A stretch of DNA of 64,000 nt. Source: Amycolatopsis dendrobii. Its GTDB lineage: Bacteria; Actinomycetota; Actinomycetes; Mycobacteriales; Pseudonocardiaceae. The notes under the pieces were generated by a model. It was not told the origin of the DNA and made no database searches. It saw nothing but the letters and a program-made list of their open reading frames with translations. The position numbers were made by a program, and so were the translations under genes. Shown piece by piece: positions 7,484 to 16,868 of the stretch. Location: contig NZ_JACGZW010000003.1 of assembly GCF_014145675.1 (NCBI RefSeq), forward strand, positions 310,001 to 374,000, read 5' to 3'. Position 1 is the stretch's first letter, and the number at the start of each line of letters is the position of its first letter.

Positions 7484-8968
7484 TCAGCCCCACCGCAACG
7501 CGAACCACAGTCGCATCCGCGTTTCCGGATCGGCCAGCTCCGTCCCCAGCGCCCGTTCCGCCTGCCCGATCCGGTGCCGCACGCTGTTGCGGTGCACGCC
7601 GAGTTCGGCGGCGGTCCGGTCCCAGCTGCCGTGGTGCGCCAGCCACGTCCGCAGGGTCGGCACCAGCTCGCGGCCGTGCGCGCGGTCCAGTTCCCGCAGC
7701 GGGGCCAGCAGGCGTTCGGCGAACGCGCCTGCCGCGGCGGGCGGGATCAGGTCGTCGAAGCCGAGCGGGTCGGCGCTGGCGGCCAGCGGACGAGCCAGTG
7801 CGCGGGCGCGGGCGAGCAGCAGTTCGGTTTCCGCGACGGCGGCGGGCAGGCCGGCGGCGGGGTGCGGCGGGCTGGCCACCGCGAGCCAGCCGTGTTCCAG
7901 GAGACCGTCCAGGTCGGTGGGCTCGCTTGCGATGGCGTAGAACCGGGGGCCGGGCAGGACCTGGACCAGCGGGGTGTCGAGCCGGGCGCGCAGCCAGTCC
8001 GGCCGCCGGGCCAGCGCGTCCGGACCCCGTCGGCGGGCGACTCCGGCGACGAGCCGGGCCTGGTCGCTGCCGACGACTCCGGCGAGCGCGTCCGCACCGG
8101 GGCCGCCGAGCAGCAACGCGGTCGCCGCGGCGCCGAGTTCCGCACTGTCCGATCCGGCGCGGCCGACGAGTCCCAGCAGCGCCGCGCCGACGGCCAGGAT
8201 CGCCCGGTCCCCGCTGTCGAACCGTTGCGCGCGGCCGGCCACGACCAGGTGCGCGGCGGTCGCCTGCGGATAGACCGGTTGCGCGACAACGTGGGTGCCG
8301 TCCGGCAATTCGGTGGAGGCGATGCGGATTCCGGAGCGAGCGCGCAAGGTCGCGAGCAGTTCCTTCACCGGCGACGGCAACGGCTGCGGCGCGTCGTAGC
8401 CCGCGGCGAGTACGTCCCCGGCACCGACCATCGCGACCCATCCGCGCAAGCGTCCGGCGAGCGCGGCGACCAACTCCCCCAAGCCGCCGCCCGCGGCTCG
8501 CGTCAGCGCTTCGCGACCTTCCGCCAGTCGCCGTTCTTCGTGTCGTCCCGCTTCGGCGAGCGCGACGGCGACGGCGCGGTTGATCGCCAGGAACGGCGTC
8601 GCGGGTGGCACGACCAGCAGCGGCAGGCCGTGCTCCACGCAGGCGTCGCGCAGCGAGGACGGCAGGGTTTCCGAGACTGTCGGGGTGAGGCCGAAGCCGA
8701 GTGCGGTGACGCCCGCGTCGCGCAGTCCCCGGACGTACCGGTCGGCGTCCTTCGGCAGGTTCACGCCCGCGGTCAGCACGAGTTCGGCACCCACCAGGTA
8801 CGGCGCGGGGTCGGCCAGTTCGCTCACGTGCGCCCACCGCACCGGCCGGTCCAGGGCGCCTGGACGCAACGTTTCGGGCACCACATCGAGCGCCAGCTCC
8901 GGGTTGCCCGCGACGGTGCGTAGTGGGACTGTCACCTCTGCGGGCAACAGCACGTCCTGCTGGGTCAT
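7484..8968 (-). CDS. PucR-family transcriptional regulator
   Basis: About 494 residues. The N-terminal PucR domain (VPLRTVAGNPELALDVV, VGAELVLTAGVNL) is followed by a GGDEF-like linker region and a C-terminal helix-turn-helix (LRTWLAHHGSWDRTAAELG, VHRNSVRHRI). PucR proteins activate catabolic operons for purines, amino acids or polyamines. The gene is divergent from the symporter-ureohydrolase operon and is the obvious candidate to control it. I chose the ATG at 8968; an in-frame ATG at 9001 would add 11 residues and is also possible, since neither has a strong ribosome site. Confidence 0.88.
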   Translation of the reverse strand: MTQQDVLLPAEVTVPLRTVAGNPELALDVVPETLRPGALDRPVRWAHVSELADPAPYLVGAELVLTAGVNLPKDADRYVRGLRDAGVTALGFGLTPTVSETLPSSLRDACVEHGLPLLVVPPATPFLAINRAVAVALAEAGRHEERRLAEGREALTRAAGGGLGELVAALAGRLRGWVAMVGAGDVLAAGYDAPQPLPSPVKELLATLRARSGIRIASTELPDGTHVVAQPVYPQATAAHLVVAGRAQRFDSGDRAILAVGAALLGLVGRAGSDSAELGAAATALLLGGPGADALAGVVGSDQARLVAGVARRRGPDALARRPDWLRARLDTPLVQVLPGPRFYAIASEPTDLDGLLEHGWLAVASPPHPAAGLPAAVAETELLLARARALARPLAASADPLGFDDLIPPAAAGAFAERLLAPLRELDRAHGRELVPTLRTWLAHHGSWDRTAAELGVHRNSVRHRIGQAERALGTELADPETRMRLWFALRWG

Positions 8969-9074
8969 TTCAACCAATCTTCGGCGAAGTCCTGGATACA
9001 TCGTCCCATGCCGCCGCGGGGTCGCCCGACCCTACGGTGTCCCGCAAGAACCCACCCCGTTTCAAGGAGGACCC

Positions 9075-10526
9075 GTGGGCGGCGACTATGCGGTGATCGC
9101 GCTGTACATCGCGGGCATGATCGGGGTCGGCTGGATCGGCCTCCGGCTGGCCAAGACGAAATCCGACTACCTGGTCGCCGGACGGCGGCTCGGCTGGTTC
9201 ATGTACTCCGGCACGATGTCGGCCGTCGTGCTCGGCGGCGCGTCGACCGTCGGCGGCGTGAAACTCGGCTACACCTACGGCATCTCCGGCGCGTGGCTGG
9301 TGATCACGATCGGCGTCGGCATCCTGGTGCTGCACGCGGTTTTCGCGCGGCGGCTGGTGAAACTGCGCGTCTACACCGTCGGCGAGATGCTCGACCTGCG
9401 CTACGGCGGCCGCGCCAGCGCGGTGTCCGGCGTGGTGATGTGGGGCTACACGCTGATGCTCACGGTCACCTCGACACTGGCGTTCGCGTCGATCTTCAAG
9501 GTGCTGTTCTCGATCCCGAGCTGGGCCGGGATCGCGATCGGCGGGTCGATCGTGGTGCTGTACTCGGTGCTCGGCGGCATGTGGTCGATCACGCTGACCG
9601 ACATCGCGCAGTTCGTGATCAAAACGATCGGCATCCTGTTCGTGCTGCTCCCGGTCGCGCTCGTCTCGGCGGGCGGCTTCAGCGGGATGGCCGAGAAACT
9701 GGACGCGTCGTACTTCGAGTTCACCTCGATCGGCGGCGAGACGATCCTGACTTACTTCCTGATCTACACGTTCGGGTTGCTGATCGGGCAGGACATCTGG
9801 CAGCGCGTGTTCACCGCGCGCACCCCGCGCGTCGCGACCGGCGGCGGCGTCATCTCCGGCGTGTACTGCCTCGTCTACGGCATCGCGGGCGCGCTGATCG
9901 GTACGGCGGCGAAGGTGCTGTACCCGGACCTCGGCAGCGCGCAGGACGCCTTTGCCACCATCGCCGAACGGCTGCTGCCCACCGGCGTACGCGGTCTCGT
10001 GCTCGCTGCGGCGCTCTCGGCGCTGATGTCGACTTCGAGCGGCGCGCTCATCGCGTGCGCCACCACGACGACTTCGGACCTGTTCCGCAAGATCGGCCTT
10101 AAGAGTGGCGAGGTCTTGCGTAACCGAGTGACGACACTTGTGCTGGGCATCGTGGCCATCGGTATCGCAATGCTCGTGGACGACGTCGTCAACGCGCTCA
10201 CCATCGCGTACGACATCCTCGTCGGCGGCCTGCTCGTCACGATCGTCGGCGCGTTGTTCTGGAAGCGTGGTACTCGCGAAGGCGCGTACGCGTCGATGGT
10301 GGCTGGCACGGTGTCCGTCATCGCCTTCATGATCATCGACGGGGTCGCGGCCAACAGTCCGATTTATTGGGGGCTCGGCGTCAGCCTGGTCGTGTACGTC
10401 GGTGTCAGTCTCGCGACACCGCGTACGCCGGACAGCATTCTTTCCGTGTGGACACAACGTCTTCATGGTTCCGAAGCCGCTGAAGATCTCAGCGCATCCG
10501 AAACCCGACAGGAGTTGACCCAGTGA
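9075..10526 (+). CDS. Sodium:solute symporter (SSS family)
   Basis: A 483-residue polytopic membrane protein with the SSS pattern: an early helix followed by [13 protein letters not shown], the sodium-site helix [32 protein letters not shown], and about 13 predicted membrane helices. The GTG start at 9075 is fixed by AAGGAGG 5 bases upstream. It is the first gene of the operon and overlaps the ureohydrolase start by four bases. Family members import amino acids, proline, pantothenate, urea or carboxylates with Na+; the substrate here is not readable from sequence, but context suggests a guanidino or amino compound. Confidence 0.9.
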   Translation: MGGDYAVIALYIAGMIGVGWIGLRLAKTKSDYLVAGRRLGWFMYSGTMSAVVLGGASTVGGVKLGYTYGISGAWLVITIGVGILVLHAVFARRLVKLRVYTVGEMLDLRYGGRASAVSGVVMWGYTLMLTVTSTLAFASIFKVLFSIPSWAGIAIGGSIVVLYSVLGGMWSITLTDIAQFVIKTIGILFVLLPVALVSAGGFSGMAEKLDASYFEFTSIGGETILTYFLIYTFGLLIGQDIWQRVFTARTPRVATGGGVISGVYCLVYGIAGALIGTAAKVLYPDLGSAQDAFATIAERLLPTGVRGLVLAAALSALMSTSSGALIACATTTTSDLFRKIGLKSGEVLRNRVTTLVLGIVAIGIAMLVDDVVNALTIAYDILVGGLLVTIVGALFWKRGTREGAYASMVAGTVSVIAFMIIDGVAANSPIYWGLGVSLVVYVGVSLATPRTPDSILSVWTQRLHGSEAAEDLSASETRQELTQ

Positions 10527-11476
10527 GTGAACAGCGTCCGGTCGGCCCGCTCGACTCGTCGCAGATCCCGCGTTTCGCCGGCTTCGCGACCTTCGCGCGG
10601 CTGCCGCGGATCGACGAAGTGCCGAGCGCCGACGTAGCCGTGGTCGGCGTGCCGTTCGACTCCGGCGTGTCCTACCGTCCCGGCGCGCGGTTCGGTCCTT
10701 CGGCGCTTCGCGAGGCGAGCCGCCTGCTGCGGCCGTACCACCCAGGTCTGGACGTTTCGCCGTTCGCGGAGAAGCAGGTCGTCGACGCTGGCGACATAGC
10801 GGTCAACCCGTTCCACATCGGTGAAGCGATCGAAAAGCTGCAGCAGGAAGCCGAAACGCTCACTGCGGGCGAGACGAAGCTAGTGACTGTCGGCGGTGAC
10901 CACACCATCGCGCTCCCGCTGCTGCGCGCGGCGGCGAAGAAGCACGGCCCCGTTGCGCTGCTTCACTTCGACGCTCACCTCGACACCTGGGACACCTACT
11001 TCGGCGAGCCGTACACGCACGGCACGCCGTTCCGTCGCGCAGTCGAAGAAGGCATCCTCGACACCAGCGCCGTGTCGCACGTGGGCACGCGCGGCCCGCT
11101 GTACGGCAAGCGCGACCTCGAAGAAGACCGTCGCCTTGGCTTCGGCATCGTCACCTCCGGCGACGTACTGCGCCGCGGCATCGACGAGACCGTGGACGCG
11201 CTTCGCCAGCGCATCGGCGACCGTCCGCTGTACGTGTCCGTGGACATCGACGTGCTCGACCCCGCGCACGCGCCCGGCACCGGCACGCCCGAGGCGGGCG
11301 GTATGACCAGCCGCGAACTGCTGGAGATCCTGCGCGGTCTGCGCGGGCTCAACCTGGTCGGCGCGGACGTCGTGGAATTGGCCCCGGCCTACGACCACGC
11401 CGAGATCACCGCCGTCGCCGCATCGCACGTCGCCTACGACCTGGTCAGCCTGCTGGCGCTGGGACGCAGCGCATGA
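10523..11476 (+). CDS. Agmatinase/guanidinobutyrase-family ureohydrolase
   Basis: A 317-residue arginase-fold enzyme that hydrolyses a guanidino compound to an amine plus urea. All Mn ligands are present: H127 in GGDHTIAL, D150, H152 and D154 in FDAHLDTW, D241 and D243 in SVDIDVLDP, followed by [10 protein letters not shown]. The last motif and length fit agmatinase, guanidinobutyrase and guanidinopropionase rather than arginase; sequence alone does not separate these. GTG at 10523 overlaps the symporter stop and has AGGAG 9 bases upstream. The next gene overlaps its stop (ATGA). Confidence 0.92.
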   Translation: MSEQRPVGPLDSSQIPRFAGFATFARLPRIDEVPSADVAVVGVPFDSGVSYRPGARFGPSALREASRLLRPYHPGLDVSPFAEKQVVDAGDIAVNPFHIGEAIEKLQQEAETLTAGETKLVTVGGDHTIALPLLRAAAKKHGPVALLHFDAHLDTWDTYFGEPYTHGTPFRRAVEEGILDTSAVSHVGTRGPLYGKRDLEEDRRLGFGIVTSGDVLRRGIDETVDALRQRIGDRPLYVSVDIDVLDPAHAPGTGTPEAGGMTSRELLEILRGLRGLNLVGADVVELAPAYDHAEITAVAASHVAYDLVSLLALGRSA

Positions 11477-13116
11477 CCCGGATCGGCGGCGACGTTGTCG
11501 TAGAGACGCTGCGGGCGCTCGGCGCGGACACCGTGTTCGGCCTGCCCGGACAGCACGCGCTTGGCCTGTTCGAGGCTCTGCGCCGCGCTGAAGACCTGCG
11601 CGTGGTCAGCTCGCGAGTGGAGAACAATCTCGCCTTCGCCGCGGACGGCCACGCGCGCGCCCGGCTCGCCGCCGATCCGCACGGCCCGGTGCCGGTCACG
11701 CCGATGATCGTGTCGACCGGCCCCGGTGCGTTGCTCACGCTTGCGTCGCTGCAGGAATCGCGCGCGGCATCGGTGCCGGTGCTCGGCATCTCGAGCCAGG
11801 TCCCGGTCGCCGGGCTCGGCGGCGGACGCCATGGTTACCTGCACGAACTCACCGACCAGCAGGCCAGCTTCCGCGACATCGTGAAGTCGGTGCACGTGGT
11901 CCGGTCGATCAGTCAGATCCCGACCGCGCTGCGCGAGGCGTGGGAATCCGCCGCGACCGCGCCGTACGGGCCGGTGTGGGTGGAAATCCCGCAGGACGTG
12001 CTGCTCGCCCCGGCGAACCTGCCGCGGCTGACGTCGGTGACCGCGGCTCCGGCGCCGCTCGAACCGTTGCCGGAGCTGGTGGCCGAGGCCGCGAAACTCC
12101 TCGACGAAGCGAAGAATCCGGTGATCCTCGCCGGCGGCGGCGCGCTGCGTTCCGGAGCGCACGACGAACTGCGCCAGCTCGCCGAAACCCTGCGCGCGCC
12201 GGTGGTGTCGACGTTCGGCGGCAAGGGCGTTTTCGCCTGGGACCACGAGCTGTCCGCGCAATCGTGGATGGAAGACTGGCACACCACGGAATTCCTCTCC
12301 GCCGCCGACGTCCTGCTGGTGCTCGGCTCCGGGCTGGGCGAACTGTCCAGCAACTACCGCGAGTTCGCGCCGCGCGGCCAGGTCGTGCAGGTGGAAGCGG
12401 ATCTCGGAAAACTGGAGTCGAACTACCCCGCGCTCGCGCTGCACGCCGACGTCCGGCACACCCTCCGCGCGTTGCTGGATCAGCTCACGCCGCGTACTGC
12501 GGACGGACGAGCCGAAGCGGCGGTGAAGGACCTGCTCGCGCGCGTTGAGTCCAGGTTGGACAGTCAGCCGCTCGCGCTTGAACGGAAGCTGCTCGAGGAC
12601 ATCCGCGCCGCGCTTCCCGAAGACACGCAGACCTTCTGGGACATGACGATCGCGGCCTACTGGGCGTGGTCGGTGTGGAATCCCGACGGAGCGCCGATCC
12701 ACACCGCGCAGGGTGCGGGCGGCCTCGGCTACGGCCTTCCCGGCGCGCTCGGCGCTGCCGCGGCCGGTGTGCGATCGCTGGCCGTGTCCGGCGACGGCGG
12801 CGCGATGTACGGGCTGGCCGAACTGGCCACCGCCGTGCAGCACCAGCTCGACGTGACCTGGCTGGTCGTCGACGACGGCGGCTACGGCATCCTGCGCGAA
12901 TACCTCACCGGCGCGTTCGGCCAGAGCACCGCGACCGAACTGCCGCGGCCGGATTTCGTCGCGCTGGCCGAATCGTTCGGCATCCCCGCCCGAAAGACCG
13001 CTGCGGACACTGTCCGCGCCGATCTCGCCGACGCGCTGCGCACCCCCGGCCCGTCGGTCGTCGTGCTTCCCGCACTGCTGAAGATGTTCGCCCCAACCCA
13101 CTTGGAGCACTCATGA
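11473..13116 (+). CDS. TPP-dependent 2-oxoacid decarboxylase / acetolactate-synthase-like enzyme
   Basis: A 547-residue three-domain TPP enzyme. The N-terminal domain has [14 protein letters not shown] and the catalytic Glu in [17 protein letters not shown]; the middle domain begins near residue 195; the C-terminal domain has the TPP/Mg motif [12 protein letters not shown], ending in [12 protein letters not shown] where the usual metal-binding Asn is Asp. It is not a canonical acetolactate synthase and has no regulatory subunit nearby. In Pseudomonas the arginine-transaminase route uses a similar protein, AruI, to decarboxylate 2-ketoarginine. Neighbouring aldehyde dehydrogenase and ureohydrolase genes fit that role. 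Confidence 0.85.
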   Translation: MTRIGGDVVVETLRALGADTVFGLPGQHALGLFEALRRAEDLRVVSSRVENNLAFAADGHARARLAADPHGPVPVTPMIVSTGPGALLTLASLQESRAASVPVLGISSQVPVAGLGGGRHGYLHELTDQQASFRDIVKSVHVVRSISQIPTALREAWESAATAPYGPVWVEIPQDVLLAPANLPRLTSVTAAPAPLEPLPELVAEAAKLLDEAKNPVILAGGGALRSGAHDELRQLAETLRAPVVSTFGGKGVFAWDHELSAQSWMEDWHTTEFLSAADVLLVLGSGLGELSSNYREFAPRGQVVQVEADLGKLESNYPALALHADVRHTLRALLDQLTPRTADGRAEAAVKDLLARVESRLDSQPLALERKLLEDIRAALPEDTQTFWDMTIAAYWAWSVWNPDGAPIHTAQGAGGLGYGLPGALGAAAAGVRSLAVSGDGGAMYGLAELATAVQHQLDVTWLVVDDGGYGILREYLTGAFGQSTATELPRPDFVALAESFGIPARKTAADTVRADLADALRTPGPSVVVLPALLKMFAPTHLEHS

Positions 13117-14519
13117 CCTACGTCCGCAACTTCGTCGGCGGCGCTTTGGTCGACACGCCCGACACCGAGGCGACCCTCGAACTGACGAACCCGGCCACCG
13201 GCAAGGTTTTCGGCACCAGCGTCGTTTCCCGGCGGAACGAAATCGATCTCGCGATGGAGTCGGCGGCGCGCGCGTTCCAGTCGTGGCGGCGCAGCACTCC
13301 CGCGCAGCGCCAGGAAGCCCTGCTCAAGATCGCCGGCGCGCTGGAAGCCCGCGCGGAAGAGTTCGCCGCCGCCGAGGTCCGCGAGACCGGCAAGGTCCGT
13401 GCGGTCATGCTGGACGAGGAAATCCCGGAATGCGTGAGCACACTGCGGTTCTTCGCCGGTGCCGCGCGGCAGCTCGAAGGCACCGGCGCGGGCGAATACC
13501 TGGCCGGGCACACGTCGGTGATCCGCCGCGAGCCGATCGGCGTGTGCGCGCAGATCGCGCCGTGGAACTACCCGCTGATGATGGCCGTCTGGAAGATCGG
13601 CCCGGCGCTCGCCGCGGGCAACACCGTGGTGCTCAAGCCGGCGGAAACCACGCCGTCCACCGCGGTGCTGCTGGCCGAAATCGCGGCGGAATCCCTGCCG
13701 CCGGGCGTGTTCAACGTCGTGTGCGGCGACCGGGAAACCGGCCGTGCGCTGGTCCGGCACCCGCACACCGACCTGGTGTCCATCACCGGCTCGACGCGCG
13801 CCGGCATCGACGTGGCGACCGTCGCCGCGGCCGATCTCAAGCGCACCCACCTGGAACTGGGCGGCAACGCTCCCCTGCTGGTCTTCCCGGACACCGACCT
13901 CGCCGACACCGCCGAGCGGATCGCCGACGCCGCGTTCTACAACGCCGGACAGGACTGCACCGCGGGCAGCCGCGTGCTGGTGCACGAGAGCGTCCACGAC
14001 GAGTTCGTTGCCGCACTGACGAAAACGGCCGCCACGCGTCGTCCGGACGTCGACTACGGCCCGCTCAACAGCCGCGCCCAGCTCGACCGCGTGCTCGGCC
14101 TGCTGGAGCGGCTGCCGTCGCACGCCCGCGTCGAAACCGGCGGCACCGCGACCGGACCGGGCTTCCAGCTCGCGCCGACCGTCGTGTCCGGCCTCCGGCA
14201 GGACGACGAACTGGTCCAGGAGGAAGTCTTCGCGCCGGTCATCACCGTCCAGTCGTTCGCCGACGAGACGGAAGCGCTGGAGCTGGCCAACGGCGTCCCC
14301 TACGGCCTGGCTTCTTCGGTCTGGACGAACGACGTCGCCCGCGTCGCCCGGGTGTCGCGCGACCTCGATTTCGGCTGCGTGTGGGTGAACACGCACGGCC
14401 CGCTGACCGCCGAGATGCCGCACGGCGGGTTCGGCCACTCCGGGCACGGCAAGGACCTCTCGGCGTACTCGTTCGCCGAGTACACCCGCGTCAAGCACGT
14501 GATGACGAGGTTCGAGTGA
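13113..14519 (+). CDS. NAD(P)-dependent aldehyde dehydrogenase (aminoaldehyde type)
   Basis: A 468-residue ALDH-superfamily enzyme with the catalytic Cys C282 (NAGQDCTAGSRV), general base E248 (HLELGGNAP) and the cofactor loop APWNYPLMMAVWKIGP. It resembles betaine-aldehyde and 4-aminobutyraldehyde/guanidinobutyraldehyde dehydrogenases. Both junctions overlap (ATGA with the TPP gene, TGATG with the permease), so it belongs firmly to this operon. It would oxidise the aldehyde made by the TPP decarboxylase to the acid used by the ureohydrolase. Confidence 0.92.
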   Translation: MTYVRNFVGGALVDTPDTEATLELTNPATGKVFGTSVVSRRNEIDLAMESAARAFQSWRRSTPAQRQEALLKIAGALEARAEEFAAAEVRETGKVRAVMLDEEIPECVSTLRFFAGAARQLEGTGAGEYLAGHTSVIRREPIGVCAQIAPWNYPLMMAVWKIGPALAAGNTVVLKPAETTPSTAVLLAEIAAESLPPGVFNVVCGDRETGRALVRHPHTDLVSITGSTRAGIDVATVAAADLKRTHLELGGNAPLLVFPDTDLADTAERIADAAFYNAGQDCTAGSRVLVHESVHDEFVAALTKTAATRRPDVDYGPLNSRAQLDRVLGLLERLPSHARVETGGTATGPGFQLAPTVVSGLRQDDELVQEEVFAPVITVQSFADETEALELANGVPYGLASSVWTNDVARVARVSRDLDFGCVWVNTHGPLTAEMPHGGFGHSGHGKDLSAYSFAEYTRVKHVMTRFE

Positions 14520-15967
14520 TGAGCGGCAAAGTCACCGAGGTCGAACAGCACGGCATCGCGCCGATCCCGCCCGCCGAGCAGACGTCCCGGCCGCGCGACC
14601 TGTTCCGGCTCGCGTTCGGCGGGGCCAACACGTTCGCCACGATCATCTTGGGCACGCTGCCGATCGCGTACGGGCTGAGCTTCTGGGCCGCGCTCGCCGC
14701 GACCGTGGTGGGCGTGGTGCTCGGCGCGCTCGTGCTGTCCCCGATGGCCCTGTTCGGCCCGGTCACCCGGACCAACAACGCGGTTTCGTCCGGCGCGCAC
14801 TTCGGCGTGGTCGGCCGGTGCGTCGGCTCGTTCCTGTCGCTGCTCACCGCGATCACCTTCTTCGCGATCTCGGTGTGGGTGAGCGGTGACGCGGTAGCCG
14901 GTGCGGCACAGCGGCTTTTCGGCATCGACGGCGGCCCCGTGCTGCGCGCGGTCGCGTACGGCGTGATCGCGATCGCCGTACTCGTCGTGTGCATCTACGG
15001 CTACCGCTTCATGCTGTTGGTCAACCGCGTCGCGGTAACCCTGGGCACGCTCATCATGCTGGTCGGGATCTTCGCCTACGGGGGCTCGTTCGACCCGTCC
15101 TTCACTGGCAGCGGCGACTTCGCGCTCGGCACGTTCTGGCCGACGTGGATTCTCGCCGTGCTGACGGTGATGGCGAACCCGATCTCGTTCGGCGCGTTCC
15201 TCGGCGACTGGTCGCGTTACATCCCCGCCACCCACTCGCGCCGCTCGCTGCTGGCCGCGCCGTTCCTCGCGCAACTGGCGACGCTGCTGCCGTTCGGCTT
15301 CGGCATCGCGACCGCGACCCTGGTCGCCGACCCGGCCGACTACGTCACCGGCCTGACCGCGATTTCCCCGCTCTGGTACGCGATCCCGCTGATCGCGGTC
15401 GCGCTGATCGGCGGATTGTCCACCGGCACCACCGCGCTGTACGGCACCGGCCTGGACTTCAGCTCGATCTTCCCGCGCCTGTCCCGCGTTCGGGCGACGC
15501 TGCTGATCGGGACGCTGAGCGTGCTGTTCATCTTCGTCGGCAATTTCGTGCTCGACATGGCGTCCAGCATCAACGCGTTCGCGACGCTGATCGTGTTGTG
15601 CACGTCGCCGTGGATGGTGATCATGATGATCGGCTACGTGCAGCGCCGCGGCTATTACGACCCGGCTGACCTGCAAGTGTTCAACGAGGGCCGCACCGGC
15701 GGACGGTACTGGTTCCACCGGGGCGTCAACTGGCGCGCGATGGCGGCCTGGATCCCGGCCACCGGACTGGGCCTGCTGTGCGCGAACACGCCGATGATCA
15801 CCGGACCGCTGGCGGGCATCGCGGGCGGCGTGGACATCAGCCTGGTGGTGACGCTGTGCACGGCCGCGGTGGCGTATCCGGTGCTGGTGAAGGTGTTCCC
15901 GGAGCCTCGGGAGGTGTTCGGGCCTTCGCCGGCTGTCGCTGCGGAAGCGGTGGCTGCCGAAGCGTGA
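14519..15967 (+). CDS. NCS1-family (cytosine/purine/hydantoin-type) permease
   Basis: A 482-residue membrane protein with about 12 helices. The N-terminal segment FRLAFGGANTFATIILGTLP and NPISFGAFLGDWSRYIP are typical of cytosine/purine/allantoin permeases. It is the last gene of the operon and the second transporter in it, so the cluster may handle two substrates, or one permease may be for uptake and one for a pathway intermediate. Its last 131 bases are also coding, on the opposite strand, for the tail of the LysR gene. Confidence 0.9.
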   Translation: MSGKVTEVEQHGIAPIPPAEQTSRPRDLFRLAFGGANTFATIILGTLPIAYGLSFWAALAATVVGVVLGALVLSPMALFGPVTRTNNAVSSGAHFGVVGRCVGSFLSLLTAITFFAISVWVSGDAVAGAAQRLFGIDGGPVLRAVAYGVIAIAVLVVCIYGYRFMLLVNRVAVTLGTLIMLVGIFAYGGSFDPSFTGSGDFALGTFWPTWILAVLTVMANPISFGAFLGDWSRYIPATHSRRSLLAAPFLAQLATLLPFGFGIATATLVADPADYVTGLTAISPLWYAIPLIAVALIGGLSTGTTALYGTGLDFSSIFPRLSRVRATLLIGTLSVLFIFVGNFVLDMASSINAFATLIVLCTSPWMVIMMIGYVQRRGYYDPADLQVFNEGRTGGRYWFHRGVNWRAMAAWIPATGLGLLCANTPMITGPLAGIAGGVDISLVVTLCTAAVAYPVLVKVFPEPREVFGPSPAVAAEAVAAEA

Positions 15968-16796
15968 GCGGCGGGCGGCTCCACTGTGCGGACAGGATCG
16001 CGTCCGCCAACGCCGCGGCCGGACCGCGTGCCGTTCCCCGGCGGCTCAGCACGAACGTCACCGAGCCCGGATCGGGCATCCCCGCGATCGGGACCAGCCC
16101 GTCCGGGACAACGGATTCCGCGAACAGGCCGATGCCGAGCCCGGCTTCGAGCGCGACTCGCAGGCCGTTGAGCCGCTCGCTGACACAGCCGATCCGCCAC
16201 TGCACACCGTTGCGGCGCAAGGCGTTCAACGCGCGTGCCCGGGTGACGCTCGGCTCCGGGTAACGCACTAGCGGCACTGGCTCGCCCGGGACCAGGTCCA
16301 GCCCGGGCGCGCCCACCCACACGAGCGGGTCGCGCCGCAAACCCTGTCCGGAATCGCGCTTGGCGAGCACCAGGTCGAGGTCTCCGTCGGCGAGCCGGGA
16401 ATGCAGCACCTCGCTCAGCTCGACCGACAGTTCGAGGTCGATCCCCGGATGCGCGCCGCGAAACCGGCCGAGCACGTCCGCGGCGTGGCCGAGCAGGAAG
16501 TCCTCGCACACTCCGAACCGGACCCGCCCGCGCGGGCCCGGCCGGGAGAAATAGCGCAGTGCGCGGTCCTGCTGAGCAAGAATGCCGCGAGCGAAACCGG
16601 TCATCGTCTCGCCGTCGCCGGTGAGCCGCACGCTGTGCGTATCTCGTTCGAACAACACGCAACTGAGCGCCGTTTCGAGGCGGCGGACGTGCTGGCTCAC
16701 CGTCGACTGCCCGAGCTCCAGCCTGCGGGCGGCTTCGGAGAACCCGCCCGCCTCGGCCACAGCGAGAAAAGTGCGCAGCAGCACCGGATCGATCAC
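15837..16796 (-). CDS. LysR-family transcriptional regulator
   Basis: A 319-residue regulator with an intact N-terminal winged helix (LLRTFLAVAEAGGFSEAARR then LELGQSTVSQHVRRLE) and a full effector domain. It lies tail-to-tail with the NCS1 permease. Its reading frame runs 131 bases into the permease gene, giving a C-terminal tail rich in Pro, Arg and Thr with no LysR counterpart. The tail may be a stop-loss artefact: the conserved domain ends near 15980. The exported cupin gene stands directly upstream on the same strand. Confidence 0.9.
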   Translation of the reverse strand: MIDPVLLRTFLAVAEAGGFSEAARRLELGQSTVSQHVRRLETALSCVLFERDTHSVRLTGDGETMTGFARGILAQQDRALRYFSRPGPRGRVRFGVCEDFLLGHAADVLGRFRGAHPGIDLELSVELSEVLHSRLADGDLDLVLAKRDSGQGLRRDPLVWVGAPGLDLVPGEPVPLVRYPEPSVTRARALNALRRNGVQWRIGCVSERLNGLRVALEAGLGIGLFAESVVPDGLVPIAGMPDPGSVTFVLSRRGTARGPAAALADAILSAQWSRPPLTLRQPPLPQRQPAKARTPPEAPGTPSPAPDTPPRPCTASPPG

Positions 16797-16868
16797 TGCC
16801 CCGGAGTACCACTCTCGGTATGCGACCGTGTACCAGGTGTGGCCACTGCCACTACCGCCGGCGCGTGA

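Noticed and set aside
11473..13116. Acetolactate synthase of branched-chain amino-acid synthesis (ilvB)
   Set aside because: No ilvN or ilvC nearby, unusual metal motif, and an operon with ureohydrolase and aldehyde dehydrogenase point to another 2-oxoacid.
13283..14518. Plus-strand frame leading into the NCS1 permease that would add over 400 residues to its N-terminus
   Set aside because: It is the off-frame of the aldehyde dehydrogenase; the TGATG junction gives a natural permease start.
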